Source of the DNA: Pseudomonas neuropathica
Lineage (GTDB): Bacteria; Pseudomonadota; Gammaproteobacteria; Pseudomonadales; Pseudomonadaceae
Direction: 5' to 3'
NCBI RefSeq assembly: GCF_015461835.1
Contig: NZ_JACOPX010000009.1
Span: forward strand, 62,001 to 126,000
Length of the DNA: 64,000 nt
Position numbers and translations under genes: made by a program. Below the pieces are notes generated by a model. That model had not been told where the DNA came from. It saw only the letters and a program-made list of their open reading frames with translations, and ran no database searches. Below, piece by piece: positions 1 to 9,160 of the stretch (the stretch's first letter is position 1; each line of letters opens with the position of its first letter).

Positions 1-789
1 GGCAACGGCCTGGAGCTGCAACCGAGCTTCATCGCCCTCGAACAGAGTCCCAACCAGCAGACCCTGGTATTTCTCGAAGACCTCGCGCAAATCGCCCAGC
101 AAGCCCAGCAACTTAAGCTCGCCGCACTCGGGCGCCTGACCGCCGGCATCGCTCACGAGATCCGCAATCCGTTGGGCGCCATCAGTCATGCCGCGCAGCT
201 ATTGGCTGAGTCCGAGGAACTCGATAGCGCGGATCGGCGTCTGACGCAGATCATTCAAGACCACTCCCAGCGCATGAACCGAGTCATCGAAAACGTCCTG
301 CAACTGTCCCGCCGCCAGCAAAGCGCGCCGCAACGCCTGGATCTCAAGCCATGGCTGGAAAACTTCGTTGTCGAGAGTCGTGAACAGGCCAGCGAACGCC
401 AGCAGATTCACCTGCGGATCAATTCGGGAGATTTCACCACGCTGATGGACCCGAACCAGCTCACGCAAATTCTCGACAATCTGTTACGCAACGGCTGGCG
501 CCACAGCGCCCTGCTGCATGATCAGGCCGAAGTCTGGCTGTCGTTGTTCAGTGATCCCGACAGCCAGCTGGCGGTCCTCGAAGTGCAGGACAACGGCCCC
601 GGCGTGCCTGCCGATGAACAGACACATCTGTTCGAACCCTTCTTCACCACCAGCAGCCAGGGCACCGGCCTTGGGCTTTATCTGTCCCGTGAGCTGTGCG
701 AAAGCAACCAAGCGCGCCTAGACTTTCAGTCACGCCAAGGCGGCGGTTGCTTTCGCATCACCTTTGCTCACGGACGGAAACAAAGTTGA
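1..789 (+). CDS. pilS: PilS sensor histidine kinase, C-terminal part (5' truncated by window edge)
   Basis: The gene enters the window already open; 262 codons are visible. They cover the cytoplasmic kinase core: the dimerisation/phosphoacceptor helix with HEIRNP (His at visible residue 52), an N-box (LDNLLRNGW), a G1 box (DNGPGVP) and a G2 box (GTGLGLYLSREL). The N-terminal membrane segments lie outside. PilS phosphorylates PilR, and together they control transcription of the major pilin. The stop codon overlaps the TTG start of pilR, so the two are translationally coupled. The identity rests on the kinase motifs plus the adjoining pilR and pilus genes. Confidence 0.93.
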   Translation, partial: GNGLELQPSFIALEQSPNQQTLVFLEDLAQIAQQAQQLKLAALGRLTAGIAHEIRNPLGAISHAAQLLAESEELDSADRRLTQIIQDHSQRMNRVIENVLQLSRRQQSAPQRLDLKPWLENFVVESREQASERQQIHLRINSGDFTTLMDPNQLTQILDNLLRNGWRHSALLHDQAEVWLSLFSDPDSQLAVLEVQDNGPGVPADEQTHLFEPFFTTSSQGTGLGLYLSRELCESNQARLDFQSRQGGGCFRITFAHGRKQS

Positions 790-2132
790 ACACGAGCCCA
801 CGGCAAAAAATCCTCATCGTCGACGATGAACCGGATATCCGCGAACTCCTGGAAATCACCTTGGGACGGATGAAACTCGACACCTACAGCGCGCGTAATC
901 TGGCTGAAGCCCAAGCGCTGCTGAACCGCGAGAAATTCGATCTGTGCCTGACCGACATGCGCCTGCCCGATGGTACCGGGCTAGAGTTGGTGCAGCACAT
1001 CCAGCAACGCTATTCACAACTGCCGGTGGCGATGATCACCGCCTATGGCAGCCTGGAAACGGCCATCAACGCTTTGAAAGCAGGTGCTTTCGACTTCCTC
1101 ACCAAACCGGTGGACCTCACTCGTTTGCGCGAACTGGTCGGTACCGCCCTGCGTATGCCGGCGGCGGGAGGCAGCTTTACCTCCATCGATCGGCGCTTGC
1201 TTGGTGATTCGCCACCGATGCGCATTCTGCGCAAGCAAATCGACAAACTCGCTCGCAGTCAGGCGCCGGTGTACATCAGTGGCGAATCGGGCAGTGGCAA
1301 GGAACTGGTTGCGCGCCTGATTCATGGACAGGGGCCGCGCGCCAGCCAGCCGTTCGTACCGGTGAACTGCGGAGCGATCCCGACGGAACTGATGGAAAGC
1401 GAGTTTTTCGGCCATCGTAAAGGCAGTTTCACCGGCGCGGTCGAGGACAAGCCCGGGTTGTTTCAGGCAGCCCATGGCGGCACGTTGTTTCTCGATGAAG
1501 TGGCGGACTTGCCGTTGTCGATGCAGGTGAAGTTACTGCGCGCGATTCAGGAAAAAGCCGTGCGCAGTGTCGGCGGCCAGCAGGAAAGCGTGGTCGATGT
1601 GCGGATTCTCTGCGCCACGCACAAGGATCTCGATGCAGAGATCGCGGCCGAACGCTTTCGTCAGGACCTTTATTACCGCTTGAACGTGATCGAACTGCGC
1701 GTGCCGCCCTTGCGAGAGCGGCGCGATGACATCGAAGTGTTGGCGGCGCACATGCTCAAGCGTTTGGCCAAGGACACCGGCCAACCGGCAGCGCGTTTAC
1801 ATCCTCAGGCATTGGAAGCGCTGAAGAATTACCGGTTTCCGGGGAACGTGCGGGAGTTGGAAAACGTGCTTGAGCGGGCACACACCTTGTGTGAAAACCG
1901 CACGATCGAGGCTGAAGATTTACGTCTGAGCGAAGGCAACTGCGCGGCGGACGGCGGGATTGCCGATCTGACGCAGATCGACAATCTGGAAGATTATCTG
2001 GAGAACGTCGAGAGGAAGCTGATCTTGCAGGCGCTGGAAGAAACGCGCTGGAATCGCACGGCGGCGGCGCAGCGGTTGAGTCTTTCGTTCAGGTCTATGC
2101 GTTACAGGCTGAAAAAATTAGGCCTGGACTGA
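786..2132 (+). CDS. pilR: PilR, sigma-54-dependent response regulator
   Basis: The protein has 448 residues in NtrC-type order. A receiver domain has its acidic pocket near DDE and phosphoacceptor Asp57. An AAA+ sigma-54 interaction domain carries Walker A GESGSGKE, a GSFTGA loop (the Ser variant of GAFTGA) and a DExx-type Walker B (LFLDEVADLP). A Fis-type helix-turn-helix closes the C-terminus (NRTAAAQRLSLS). I choose the TTG at 786 because it places the receiver domain right at the N-terminus, overlaps the pilS stop as TTGA, and follows a purine-rich GGAAACAAAG stretch. The frame stays open upstream to 696, but that extension has no receiver-like sequence. PilR activates pilA transcription; pilA itself is not in this window. 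Confidence 0.95.
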   Translation: MNTSPRQKILIVDDEPDIRELLEITLGRMKLDTYSARNLAEAQALLNREKFDLCLTDMRLPDGTGLELVQHIQQRYSQLPVAMITAYGSLETAINALKAGAFDFLTKPVDLTRLRELVGTALRMPAAGGSFTSIDRRLLGDSPPMRILRKQIDKLARSQAPVYISGESGSGKELVARLIHGQGPRASQPFVPVNCGAIPTELMESEFFGHRKGSFTGAVEDKPGLFQAAHGGTLFLDEVADLPLSMQVKLLRAIQEKAVRSVGGQQESVVDVRILCATHKDLDAEIAAERFRQDLYYRLNVIELRVPPLRERRDDIEVLAAHMLKRLAKDTGQPAARLHPQALEALKNYRFPGNVRELENVLERAHTLCENRTIEAEDLRLSEGNCAADGGIADLTQIDNLEDYLENVERKLILQALEETRWNRTAAAQRLSLSFRSMRYRLKKLGLD

Positions 2133-2139
2133 GGGGCCC

Positions 2140-2236
2140 CATCGCGAGCAGGCTCACTCCTACAGGGATCTAGGGTGTTCACAAAATGTGAGTTAACCGG
2201 AGATCCATTGTAGGAGTGAGCCTGCTCGCGATGACG
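2140..2236. repeat. REP pair (REPIN), outward orientation
   Basis: Two copies of a roughly 24-bp REP sequence lie inverted between pilR and thiO. The left half reads ATCGCGAGCAGGCTCACTCC and the right half is its reverse complement (2209-2236). The order is opposite to the other pairs of this family in the window, in which the GTAGGAG end is outermost on both sides. The pair could act as a transcript-end structure between these convergent genes. Confidence 0.9.
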
Positions 2237-2264
2237 GCCATCCGAACGCTGAAGAAATATCAGA

Positions 2265-3365
2265 CTAGATGCGGCCCTCGGGCGCATACGGCGCCGGATC
2301 AATAATCGGCGCCCTTCCCAGCATCACATCGGCAAACAACTGGCACGACGCCGGCGCCAGCACCAGCCCATTGCGGTAATGCCCGCAGTTCAACCACAAC
2401 CCGTCGACCCCCGGCACCCGGCCAATGTACGGAATGCCCTCCGGCGAACCCGGACGCAACCCCGCCCAGTGCCCGACCACTTCGGCATCCGCCAGCGCCG
2501 GCAACAACTCAACCGCTGAAGCCTTCAGGCTTTCCAGGGCCACATCGGTCGGCGTCTTGTCGAACCCTTCGTGCTCCAGCGTGCTGCCGATCAGGATATG
2601 CCCGTCACGACGCGGAATCGCATAACGGCCCTTGGCCAAGACCATACTCGGCAGAAAATCCGCCGCGCACTTGTAGAGAATCATCTGGCCCTTGACCGGT
2701 TCAACCGGCAGCGTCAGGTCCAGCGTCTTGAGCAAATCACCGCTCCACGCACCGGCCGTCAGCACGACCTGATCACCTTTGATCACGCCGTTGGAGGTGT
2801 CGACGCCGACGACCTGCGCGCCCTCACGGACGAACCCGCTGACCTCGCACTGTTCGTGAATCGTCACGTTCGGCAGTGCCTGTAAGGCCGCCTTCAGCGA
2901 CTTCACCAGACGCGGATTGCGCACGTTGGCGACATCGGCCATGTAGATCGCCCGCGAGAAACCGCCACCGAGGACCGGCACCGCATCATGCGCCGCCGAG
3001 ATATCCACAGCCCGCAACGGGCGGTTTTCCCGCTCGGCCCAGGCCAGCGCTTCGGCTTCGTCGTCCAGATCCAGCCAGTACAGGCCCGTGGTGTGTACCT
3101 CAGGATCAACCCCGGTATCGGCAAACAAACGCTCGCCGAGTTGTGGATAAAAATCCTGCGACCAATGCGCCAGCGCGGTAACCGCCGGGCTATAGCGCCA
3201 TGGATACAACGGCGAAACGATACCGCCGCCCGCCCAGGACGACTCCTGGCCGAGGTTGGAACGATCGAGCAGCACCACGCTGCGTACTTCGGAGGCGAGA
3301 TTGTAGGCGGTCAACAGGCCAATCACCCCGCCACCGACAATCACCACTTGCTGTTGCCTGGTCAT
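2265..3365 (-). CDS. thiO: ThiO glycine oxidase (FAD-dependent amino acid oxidase)
   Basis: The protein has 366 residues. The N-terminal dinucleotide-binding fold (VVIVGGGVIGLLTAYNLA) binds FAD. Later segments (SSWAGGGIVSPLYPW, and GLRPGSPEGIPYIG near the end) are typical of the DAO family. ThiO oxidises glycine to iminoglycine/glyoxylate for thiazole synthesis in thiamine biosynthesis. The start is set at the ATG whose product begins MTRQQQVV; the frame extends 14 codons upstream, but those residues are not family-like. The gene stands alone between pilR and pilE. A general D-amino-acid oxidase is the alternative. Confidence 0.9.
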   Translation of the reverse strand: MTRQQQVVIVGGGVIGLLTAYNLASEVRSVVLLDRSNLGQESSWAGGGIVSPLYPWRYSPAVTALAHWSQDFYPQLGERLFADTGVDPEVHTTGLYWLDLDDEAEALAWAERENRPLRAVDISAAHDAVPVLGGGFSRAIYMADVANVRNPRLVKSLKAALQALPNVTIHEQCEVSGFVREGAQVVGVDTSNGVIKGDQVVLTAGAWSGDLLKTLDLTLPVEPVKGQMILYKCAADFLPSMVLAKGRYAIPRRDGHILIGSTLEHEGFDKTPTDVALESLKASAVELLPALADAEVVGHWAGLRPGSPEGIPYIGRVPGVDGLWLNCGHYRNGLVLAPASCQLFADVMLGRAPIIDPAPYAPEGRI

Positions 3366-3422
3366 GTTTGTTCCAACCGTAAAAAAGACAGTGGGCGCAA
3401 AAGGCACCCGAAAGAAAGCGCC

Positions 3423-3824
3423 TCAGCGGCCCCAGCAATCCTTGGTGGTCAGCCCGGTAGTCGCGTTGTTCATGCTTCTGACGCCGGTGTTGGTCAGGGT
3501 AAAGTCCCCGCACTTGTCGGTGGCCATGGCCGTGCCCGTTTTACGGGTGGCGGTCAGCAGGAAGGTCTGGTCAGCGATGGTCGGGGTGATGGTGTAGAAA
3601 TCATTGCCCGTGCTGAGTCCGGTGATGCCGGTATAGACATTGTTCTTGGTGTAGAAACGTTCGAGGCTCTGCGCCTGCTCCGAAAGCAGTGACACCACTT
3701 CGGCGCGGCGGCCCTTTTTCAGGTACTCGGTATAGCTCGGTGCGGCGATGGTGATGACGATACCGATGATCGCAATCACGATCATGATTTCGATCAGGGT
3801 GAAACCTCGGTTGGATCTACGCAT
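3423..3824 (-). CDS. pilE: Type IV minor pilin PilE
   Basis: The protein has 133 residues with a class III prepilin leader (MRRSNRG) before the PilD cleavage point G|FTLIEIMIV and a 20-residue hydrophobic helix. Glu5 of the mature protein is present. The C-terminal region holds two cysteines that could form the usual pilin disulfide (KCGDFTL and TKDCWGR). It is the last gene of the minor pilin operon, 15 bases after pilY1. In P. aeruginosa pilE sits at the same end of the cluster, but there a small gene, pilY2, lies between pilY1 and pilE; no pilY2 fits here. Confidence 0.92.
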   Translation of the reverse strand: MRRSNRGFTLIEIMIVIAIIGIVITIAAPSYTEYLKKGRRAEVVSLLSEQAQSLERFYTKNNVYTGITGLSTGNDFYTITPTIADQTFLLTATRKTGTAMATDKCGDFTLTNTGVRSMNNATTGLTTKDCWGR

Positions 3825-3839
3825 GCCTCAAACTCTCGC

Positions 3840-6800
3840 TTACTGTATTTGTCGCCACATGATACGACGGCTGCCACCGCCGCCCTTTTCCTTGATTATC
3901 GTGAGCTTTCCACTGGTGTCATGCACTCCCTTTTCCTCACCACGCGGGGTTATAAACGTCAGGTTCGGAATACCATCAGCGAAACTCACGCCGCTGGAGA
4001 TTGAGTCATTACTGTCAACCAACCTATCGCCACCAGTATCAATCACCGCATAGTTGAGCATCTTACCGCTGAACGCCTCGAGTTCGACCAACTTGCCCGT
4101 ACCAAAACTCGCACAAGGATCGGTGGTATCGACAATGGCCGTGGTGAAGACAATACGTCCAAGCACGATATTCGCTTGATTGATCACCCGTTCGCCGGTC
4201 AACACGTTGTTGTACACCAATGGCAGGTACCAGCCCTTCTCCCCCGGATATGTCGTGTCATTTTGCGTCGTGGTCAGAAACTGCCCGGAGCTGCCAGAAA
4301 ATGATCCGGTAATCGCCTGCGCCTGCAAACTGCTGACAGTGATGTTCCCTGAGCCGCCATCGGCATCCCACACGGAGTAGAACGCCTGCAAATCCTTATT
4401 GGTCTTGTCGGCCGTTTCGTTGAACTTGCCCGTGCCGACAAAAATCTGTTTGCCGCCCAATGCGTTATCCGCCAGCAGCGGCTGCGCGGTAATCGGCTGT
4501 GTCGCCCCGCCCGCCGTGGTGAACAGCGGTTTACCGGAAAACGCCACGCCCCAGCTGTCCGTCGATGTCGCGCTCAGATCAAATTTCCACAGGCGCCCTT
4601 TCAAATCACCCCCATAAGCGGCCTGGACGACATTTGAAGAGTTGACCTTGAGTTTTACCGAGGACAAACCGTTAGCGGTTTCCGTGCTGTCGATGACGAT
4701 TTTCTTGATCAGCGAACCATCGCGCACATCCAGCACATACATCGCGGCCACACCGGAGTTGCTACCGTAACCATTCGAAATGAATGCCGCCCAACGACCA
4801 TCGGCCAAGCGTGCCACTTCTGGGCGGGCATAAGCGTAACCCAGATCATTAAATACATTGGCGGTGTTGGCCGTGGTCGGCGCGCTGACTTCCCACAACG
4901 CTTTGATCACATTGCCCGCAGAGGCATCAAACAGCTGCAGCCCGTAGAACGTTTTACCCCCGGCACCGGCGCCACCAATGGCCAGGGTTTTCCAGGCCGT
5001 GCCGGACTGCGCGTCGAACACCCCGACCTGACCGTCGACGAGAAACTTGTGGCTGACACCGTTGATATAGGTCGGATCAGCAATCAACCGTAGCGACGGC
5101 AACACACTGGATGGCATGTAGGCATAGCGTCGGGTGCCGTTGGCCGAGTTGATGACGTTGACGAAACCGTCGTTGGCATTCACCACCAGGCTGGAGTTCA
5201 TGTTGGCAGCTTTGGTGGTCAGGTATGAGGTGTAAGTGGTATCGCCGGACAAGTCAGCAGCGGTCTTGTCCGTGGGGGCCGCCAGCACCAACGGCGAGTT
5301 GATGATGTCACCGAGCAAAACGCTGCGAACCTTGAGCCCGGCTTTGTTGGTGCCTTTGCTCCACTCCACCAGGTCATTGCCGGTAATACCCGTGGGCAGA
5401 CTCTGGCTGAGCGTCGTCTGCTGCGCAGGGGAAAAGTTGCCGTAAGCCAGCGTCACGGCGGCGCTGCTGGTGGTGTTCCACGATTGATACGTTGGCGCGG
5501 TCGCCCCCGGCACGATGGTTGTGTCAGTCGTCCAGAGTGCGGTCGAAGTATTCACCACCCCGGCCGAGGTAAAACCGAAAGACTTGATGGTGCCTCGCCA
5601 ATCCTTGGGATCATAAGTGGTTTGGTAAAAACTGCTGCCACTGGTGAGTGTGCCAACGCTGGCAACAGCTGCGCCGCCGGAACCGGCCTTGGAGGTGATA
5701 TCGCTCAACGCCGACGACAACGCGGCGTTGAGGCCGGTGCTGTCAGTCGCCTGGTAATACCTGCCCTGTCCGTAACTGGCCGCGTCCGACAGCATGTCGT
5801 TATCGGCGGTGAAGCCCACGGTGTAGGTATTCATGTTCTGCTTGGGAAAATCCACCGCGTTCCAGCTCTTGCCCGCCGCGTCAGTACCGGTCGAACGCAT
5901 ATCGATGTCAAAGGCAAACTTGGCGATGTCATCCAGATACAGCGTATCCCCTTCGTTATCGCCATTGAGGTTGTTGCCGTCATTGTTGACGCCATCCCAG
6001 TTCGGCAAACGACTGCCGCCCAGTGGGTCATTGGTGGGGAAAGTCCGGTCGAAAGTCGGCAAGCCGTCGGTGATCACCACACCATAGTTCTTCTGGCAGC
6101 GGTACTGAATCGGGCTGGTGTAGGTGCTCGGCGTGCTGTTGTAGTAAGGCGCCATGCCGCGCATGTAGCGGGTGATTTCGTAATAGGTTTCCGCCAACGG
6201 CGTGTTGGCCACGGCGCTCAAGCCGTTGATGGAAGAGATCAGTGCGTTGTAATTGGTGTCGGCCTGGGCCTGAGTCACGCTGCCGGATACCGGCGACAAA
6301 TCGCTGATTGCACGGGCAATGAAACCGCCATTGCCGGAGTTGTTGCTGGTGGCCGGATTGAACGTCGACAGACCAATACGCAAGGTGCGGTTGCTACTGA
6401 CCAAAGCTGTGGAGACGTTGCGCGCAACGTTGATGCGGTAGTCGTTGGGAATCGCCCCGGTGGTGAAATCGCGGATGCCGTTGTTGATGGCCAGGCCGAA
6501 TACGTAGGAAATGTAATCCCCTGAGTAACGCGTATTGCCGCTGCCGACCGGATCCGGAAGCTTCAGGCACAACGGCGCCAGGCTGTTGTTGTAGAACGCA
6601 TAGGCGCCGCCCGAGCAACCGGATGTCGGCAGGCTCGACAGAAAGATCGTGTCGCCGGTGATCGTCGTCGAACTCAGGCATAAACCGAGCAAGGCATTAC
6701 ATTGCCGCGCCGGTGTGCGATCAACCGTCGGATCGAACCCAGCCGCATAAATGATGCTGTTCATACTCCCCGAATCGTCGATCAGCAGCATGACGTTGGG

Positions 6801-6923
6801 TGGCACCGCCGCCGCACTCAACAGCGGCGAATCGGAAGGCGTGAACGCATACGCCGGCGCGGCCAGATAAAAGCTCAGCAGCATGCCGATCAATAGTGAT
6901 ATGCAGCGCTCAATACTTCGCAT
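3840..6923 (-). CDS. pilY1: PilY1, pilus tip adhesin / assembly protein
   Basis: The protein has 1027 residues with a signal peptide ending near APAYA. An N-terminal von Willebrand A domain has a MIDAS motif (DDSGS, residues 49-53). The C-terminal half is a PilC-type beta propeller (GVAAMYVLDVRDGSL, YGGDLKGRLWKFD). PilY1 sits at the pilus tip and primes pilus assembly with the minor pilins; it is also linked to surface sensing. The ATG at 6923 is preferred over one six codons upstream because GTGGAGAG lies at the right distance. It overlaps the pilX end by 14 bases. The acidic calcium loop expected just before YGGDLKG is not evident (see findings). Confidence 0.93.
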   Translation of the reverse strand: MRSIERCISLLIGMLLSFYLAAPAYAFTPSDSPLLSAAAVPPNVMLLIDDSGSMNSIIYAAGFDPTVDRTPARQCNALLGLCLSSTTITGDTIFLSSLPTSGCSGGAYAFYNNSLAPLCLKLPDPVGSGNTRYSGDYISYVFGLAINNGIRDFTTGAIPNDYRINVARNVSTALVSSNRTLRIGLSTFNPATSNNSGNGGFIARAISDLSPVSGSVTQAQADTNYNALISSINGLSAVANTPLAETYYEITRYMRGMAPYYNSTPSTYTSPIQYRCQKNYGVVITDGLPTFDRTFPTNDPLGGSRLPNWDGVNNDGNNLNGDNEGDTLYLDDIAKFAFDIDMRSTGTDAAGKSWNAVDFPKQNMNTYTVGFTADNDMLSDAASYGQGRYYQATDSTGLNAALSSALSDITSKAGSGGAAVASVGTLTSGSSFYQTTYDPKDWRGTIKSFGFTSAGVVNTSTALWTTDTTIVPGATAPTYQSWNTTSSAAVTLAYGNFSPAQQTTLSQSLPTGITGNDLVEWSKGTNKAGLKVRSVLLGDIINSPLVLAAPTDKTAADLSGDTTYTSYLTTKAANMNSSLVVNANDGFVNVINSANGTRRYAYMPSSVLPSLRLIADPTYINGVSHKFLVDGQVGVFDAQSGTAWKTLAIGGAGAGGKTFYGLQLFDASAGNVIKALWEVSAPTTANTANVFNDLGYAYARPEVARLADGRWAAFISNGYGSNSGVAAMYVLDVRDGSLIKKIVIDSTETANGLSSVKLKVNSSNVVQAAYGGDLKGRLWKFDLSATSTDSWGVAFSGKPLFTTAGGATQPITAQPLLADNALGGKQIFVGTGKFNETADKTNKDLQAFYSVWDADGGSGNITVSSLQAQAITGSFSGSSGQFLTTTQNDTTYPGEKGWYLPLVYNNVLTGERVINQANIVLGRIVFTTAIVDTTDPCASFGTGKLVELEAFSGKMLNYAVIDTGGDRLVDSNDSISSGVSFADGIPNLTFITPRGEEKGVHDTSGKLTIIKEKGGGGSRRIMWRQIQ

Positions 6924-7389
6924 AAACACTCTCCACCACACTGCGCGAAGTACCGGCGATGCCGACCGCTGTAACCCGATACAACGTCGCCGAGGTATTG
7001 CTCGGCACGTTCACCGCCGTGAGCGTGGTGCCGATATTCTGCACACCATAGAAACCATTGCCGGCGGCGATCCAGGTCACCCCGGAGGTCGAGTTGAGCC
7101 CCGCCGCACTGACCACCGATGACTCCGCAGGCGGTGCGCATTGCGTGGTACCGCTGCAAACCGCGAGGGTGTAGCTGTCGAGTTGCACCGCACTCTCCCC
7201 CACCCGCAACGCCGCCTCGGCGGTCTGAAACGACTGATTACGCAAACTCACGCTGCCGGCCATTTTTTCCTGCAGGTTGGCACTCTGCATCGACGACAGG
7301 CCGATCAGCGTCAGCAACAACAGAAACACCAGACTGACCAGTAGCGCCATGCCGCGCTGCGCCTGACGGGTGTGCAGAGAGATCCTCAT
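6910..7389 (-). CDS. pilX: PilX minor pilin
   Basis: The protein is about 159 residues from the second in-frame ATG (MRISLHTRQAQRG); an upstream ATG at 7404 would add five residues and overlap pilW by four bases. The leader ends in QRG before MALLVSLVFLLLLTLIGLSS, the hydrophobic helix of PilX-type minor pilins, followed by the conserved MQSANLQEKMAG and AEAALR segment. PilX helps form the pilus tip complex with PilV, PilW, FimU, PilE and PilY1. The two starts cannot be separated from sequence alone. Confidence 0.9.
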   Translation of the reverse strand: MRISLHTRQAQRGMALLVSLVFLLLLTLIGLSSMQSANLQEKMAGSVSLRNQSFQTAEAALRVGESAVQLDSYTLAVCSGTTQCAPPAESSVVSAAGLNSTSGVTWIAAGNGFYGVQNIGTTLTAVNVPSNTSATLYRVTAVGIAGTSRSVVESVYAKY

Positions 7390-7400
7390 CAGCGCGCCCC

Positions 7401-8114
7401 TCACTGCAAGCGGTTGCGCAAAGCGGCAACCACATTGAAGGTTTGATTGGCCACCCGATTGCTCGGGTCAGCGAGAGTCAGGCTCAGGCGCACACTGCGG
7501 ATACGCGCCGGGTCGCTGGGGTTGGCGCTATACGTCGAGGCCGCCACATCCGTCGCGGAACTGGCCAGACCGAAGGTGACGTTGAACGCACTGACATTGT
7601 TCACCAACACCTGCTGAGTCGGCGTTCCGCTGCCGGTGCCCATGAGAATCTGATTGTTGCTGAAGCTGTAGATCAGACGCCGGATCGGGAACGCGATCTG
7701 CCCGCTCGCCGGGGAGCGCAAGCCGGTATAGGCCGTCGCATTGTTGCGGCAATCGGAGACCACGGTCCAGGTTGGCGTGCCCCCGCCGCTGCCGATATCG
7801 GCAGTGACCAGCGTCAGTTTCAGGTTGGCATTGTCCCAGTTGATCGGCGTGACCTGTGCAGCGTTGAAGTCGCCCGCGGAGCTCGAATCAGTAATGGTGC
7901 CAAGACAGCCGAACATCCCGACCATGCGAATTTCCTGAATCATCTTGCTCAATACGAACCGCGCGTCTTCCTGCATCGCGGCGGCGCTGTTCTGGCTGAC
8001 ATAAGTATTTTTCGCCGCGATGAAAATCTGCACCACGCCCAGCACCACAATCAGCCCCAGTGCCAGGGCGATGAGCATTTCGATCAGGCCGAAACCACGT
8101 TGATGGCGCCTCAT
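7401..8114 (-). CDS. pilW: PilW minor pilin
   Basis: The protein has 237 residues with leader MRRHQRG and the cleavage context G|FGLIEMLIALALG; the mature helix continues VVLGVVQIFIAAKNTY. The long C-terminal domain after the helix and the position between pilV and pilX fit PilW, the largest core minor pilin. Its start overlaps the pilV stop by four bases, the usual spacing of a coupled operon. The identification is mostly by prepilin motif and gene order, since globular domains of minor pilins diverge quickly. Confidence 0.9.
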   Translation of the reverse strand: MRRHQRGFGLIEMLIALALGLIVVLGVVQIFIAAKNTYVSQNSAAAMQEDARFVLSKMIQEIRMVGMFGCLGTITDSSSAGDFNAAQVTPINWDNANLKLTLVTADIGSGGGTPTWTVVSDCRNNATAYTGLRSPASGQIAFPIRRLIYSFSNNQILMGTGSGTPTQQVLVNNVSAFNVTFGLASSATDVAASTYSANPSDPARIRSVRLSLTLADPSNRVANQTFNVVAALRNRLQ

Positions 8115-8560
8115 GGTGTGGCCACCGGATCGACTGCGGCGCGACTGCTCAGGACAAAACTGCGCTGGGCGCTGGCGGTGTTGGCTGCCCGCGCATCGCT
8201 CCAGTTGATCGTGATGGTGTAAACGCGCTGATTGAGGGTGATGCTACCGGTCGCGGTCGGCCCGCCGAAATTGCTGATATTGGTGGAGAAGTCGTAGAGG
8301 TCCTGATCGCGGGCAACGCTCAGATTGCCCGAGGTCGGCGGTGTGACAGTGTAGTCAGCGCCGGAGTTGGCGCGGATGCGGTCCATCATGTCGTAGGCGA
8401 TGAAACTGGCCTGACTGGTCATCCGTGAGCTGTCGGTGTACTTCAGCGCATTCAGTTGCACGGCCGCCGCGCCCAGCAACCCGACCGTCAGTATCAGCAA
8501 CGCGACCAGCACTTCGATCAGCGTCATCCCCTGCTGTACGTGTTGACTCCCTGCCCTCAT
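8111..8560 (-). CDS. pilV: PilV minor pilin
   Basis: The protein is about 149 residues from MRAGSQHVQQG, with cleavage before MTLIEVLVALLILTVGLLG and the family-typical continuation AAVQLNALKYT. It overlaps the preceding FimU-like gene by four bases and the next gene, pilW, by four. The frame is open 13 codons upstream to 8599, but that part lies inside the fimU-like gene and has no leader features. It forms part of the minor pilin tip complex. Confidence 0.9.
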   Translation of the reverse strand: MRAGSQHVQQGMTLIEVLVALLILTVGLLGAAAVQLNALKYTDSSRMTSQASFIAYDMMDRIRANSGADYTVTPPTSGNLSVARDQDLYDFSTNISNFGGPTATGSITLNQRVYTITINWSDARAANTASAQRSFVLSSRAAVDPVATP

Positions 8561-9030
8561 CCGCAAGTTCCACCCAATTGAATTCGTCCGTTCAAACACA
8601 CGTTCAGCGTCCTGCTTTGCGTTCCCAGCGTGTAACTTATGGCCACCGCCGTCGACGGTGCCGCCAGACCGCCAAGGTTGTTGAAATCCAGTGCGGTCAC
8701 TCCTGAGGGTAGCGTCAGAGTCGCGCCACTGCTCATCGCGGGAACAACCCGCAACACATTGGCCGGATTGCCAGTACTGTCGTAGACCGCCAGTTCACCG
8801 GTCCAGACGCTGCCACCAGCGGTTGGACGCAAGCGCAGCGTCGTACCACGGTCGATGGCTTCGAGCCTGGCGAAATTGATCGCCCGTTGCAGGTCGCCCA
8901 TTTCGGTGTCGGCCTTGCTGCCCTGTATCGAACGGGTAAACGCCGGCACTGCCAGGGTAATCAGGATCACGAAGATCGCGATCGCGACCAACAACTCGAT
9001 CAGCGTGAAACCTTTTGTACGAAGATCCAT
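8557..9030 (-). CDS. fimU: FimU-like minor pilin / GspH-type pseudopilin
   Basis: The protein has 157 residues starting MDLRTKG, cleaved before FTLIELLVAIAIFVILITLA. The sequence after the helix (DLQRAINFARLEAIDRG) is the GspH/FimT domain signature. It is the first gene of the minus-strand minor pilin operon, the place of FimU in P. aeruginosa. FimU connects the minor pilin tip to the major pilin fibre. The frame runs on upstream to 9258 without prepilin features, so the shorter start is used. A FimT name is also possible, since the two are paralogues. Confidence 0.85.
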   Translation of the reverse strand: MDLRTKGFTLIELLVAIAIFVILITLAVPAFTRSIQGSKADTEMGDLQRAINFARLEAIDRGTTLRLRPTAGGSVWTGELAVYDSTGNPANVLRVVPAMSSGATLTLPSGVTALDFNNLGGLAAPSTAVAISYTLGTQSRTLNVCLNGRIQLGGTCG

Positions 9031-9160
9031 CGATGCCCTCCGTTGCCGTCGGCTATACCTGCTTCTACACGCTAGAACATTCAACCGGCCCGCGTCGGTT
9101 GATTTGCCCTGCCCGGCGCATGGAGCGCGCCGTTCTTCACACTCCATGGAGGGAGTTTTC

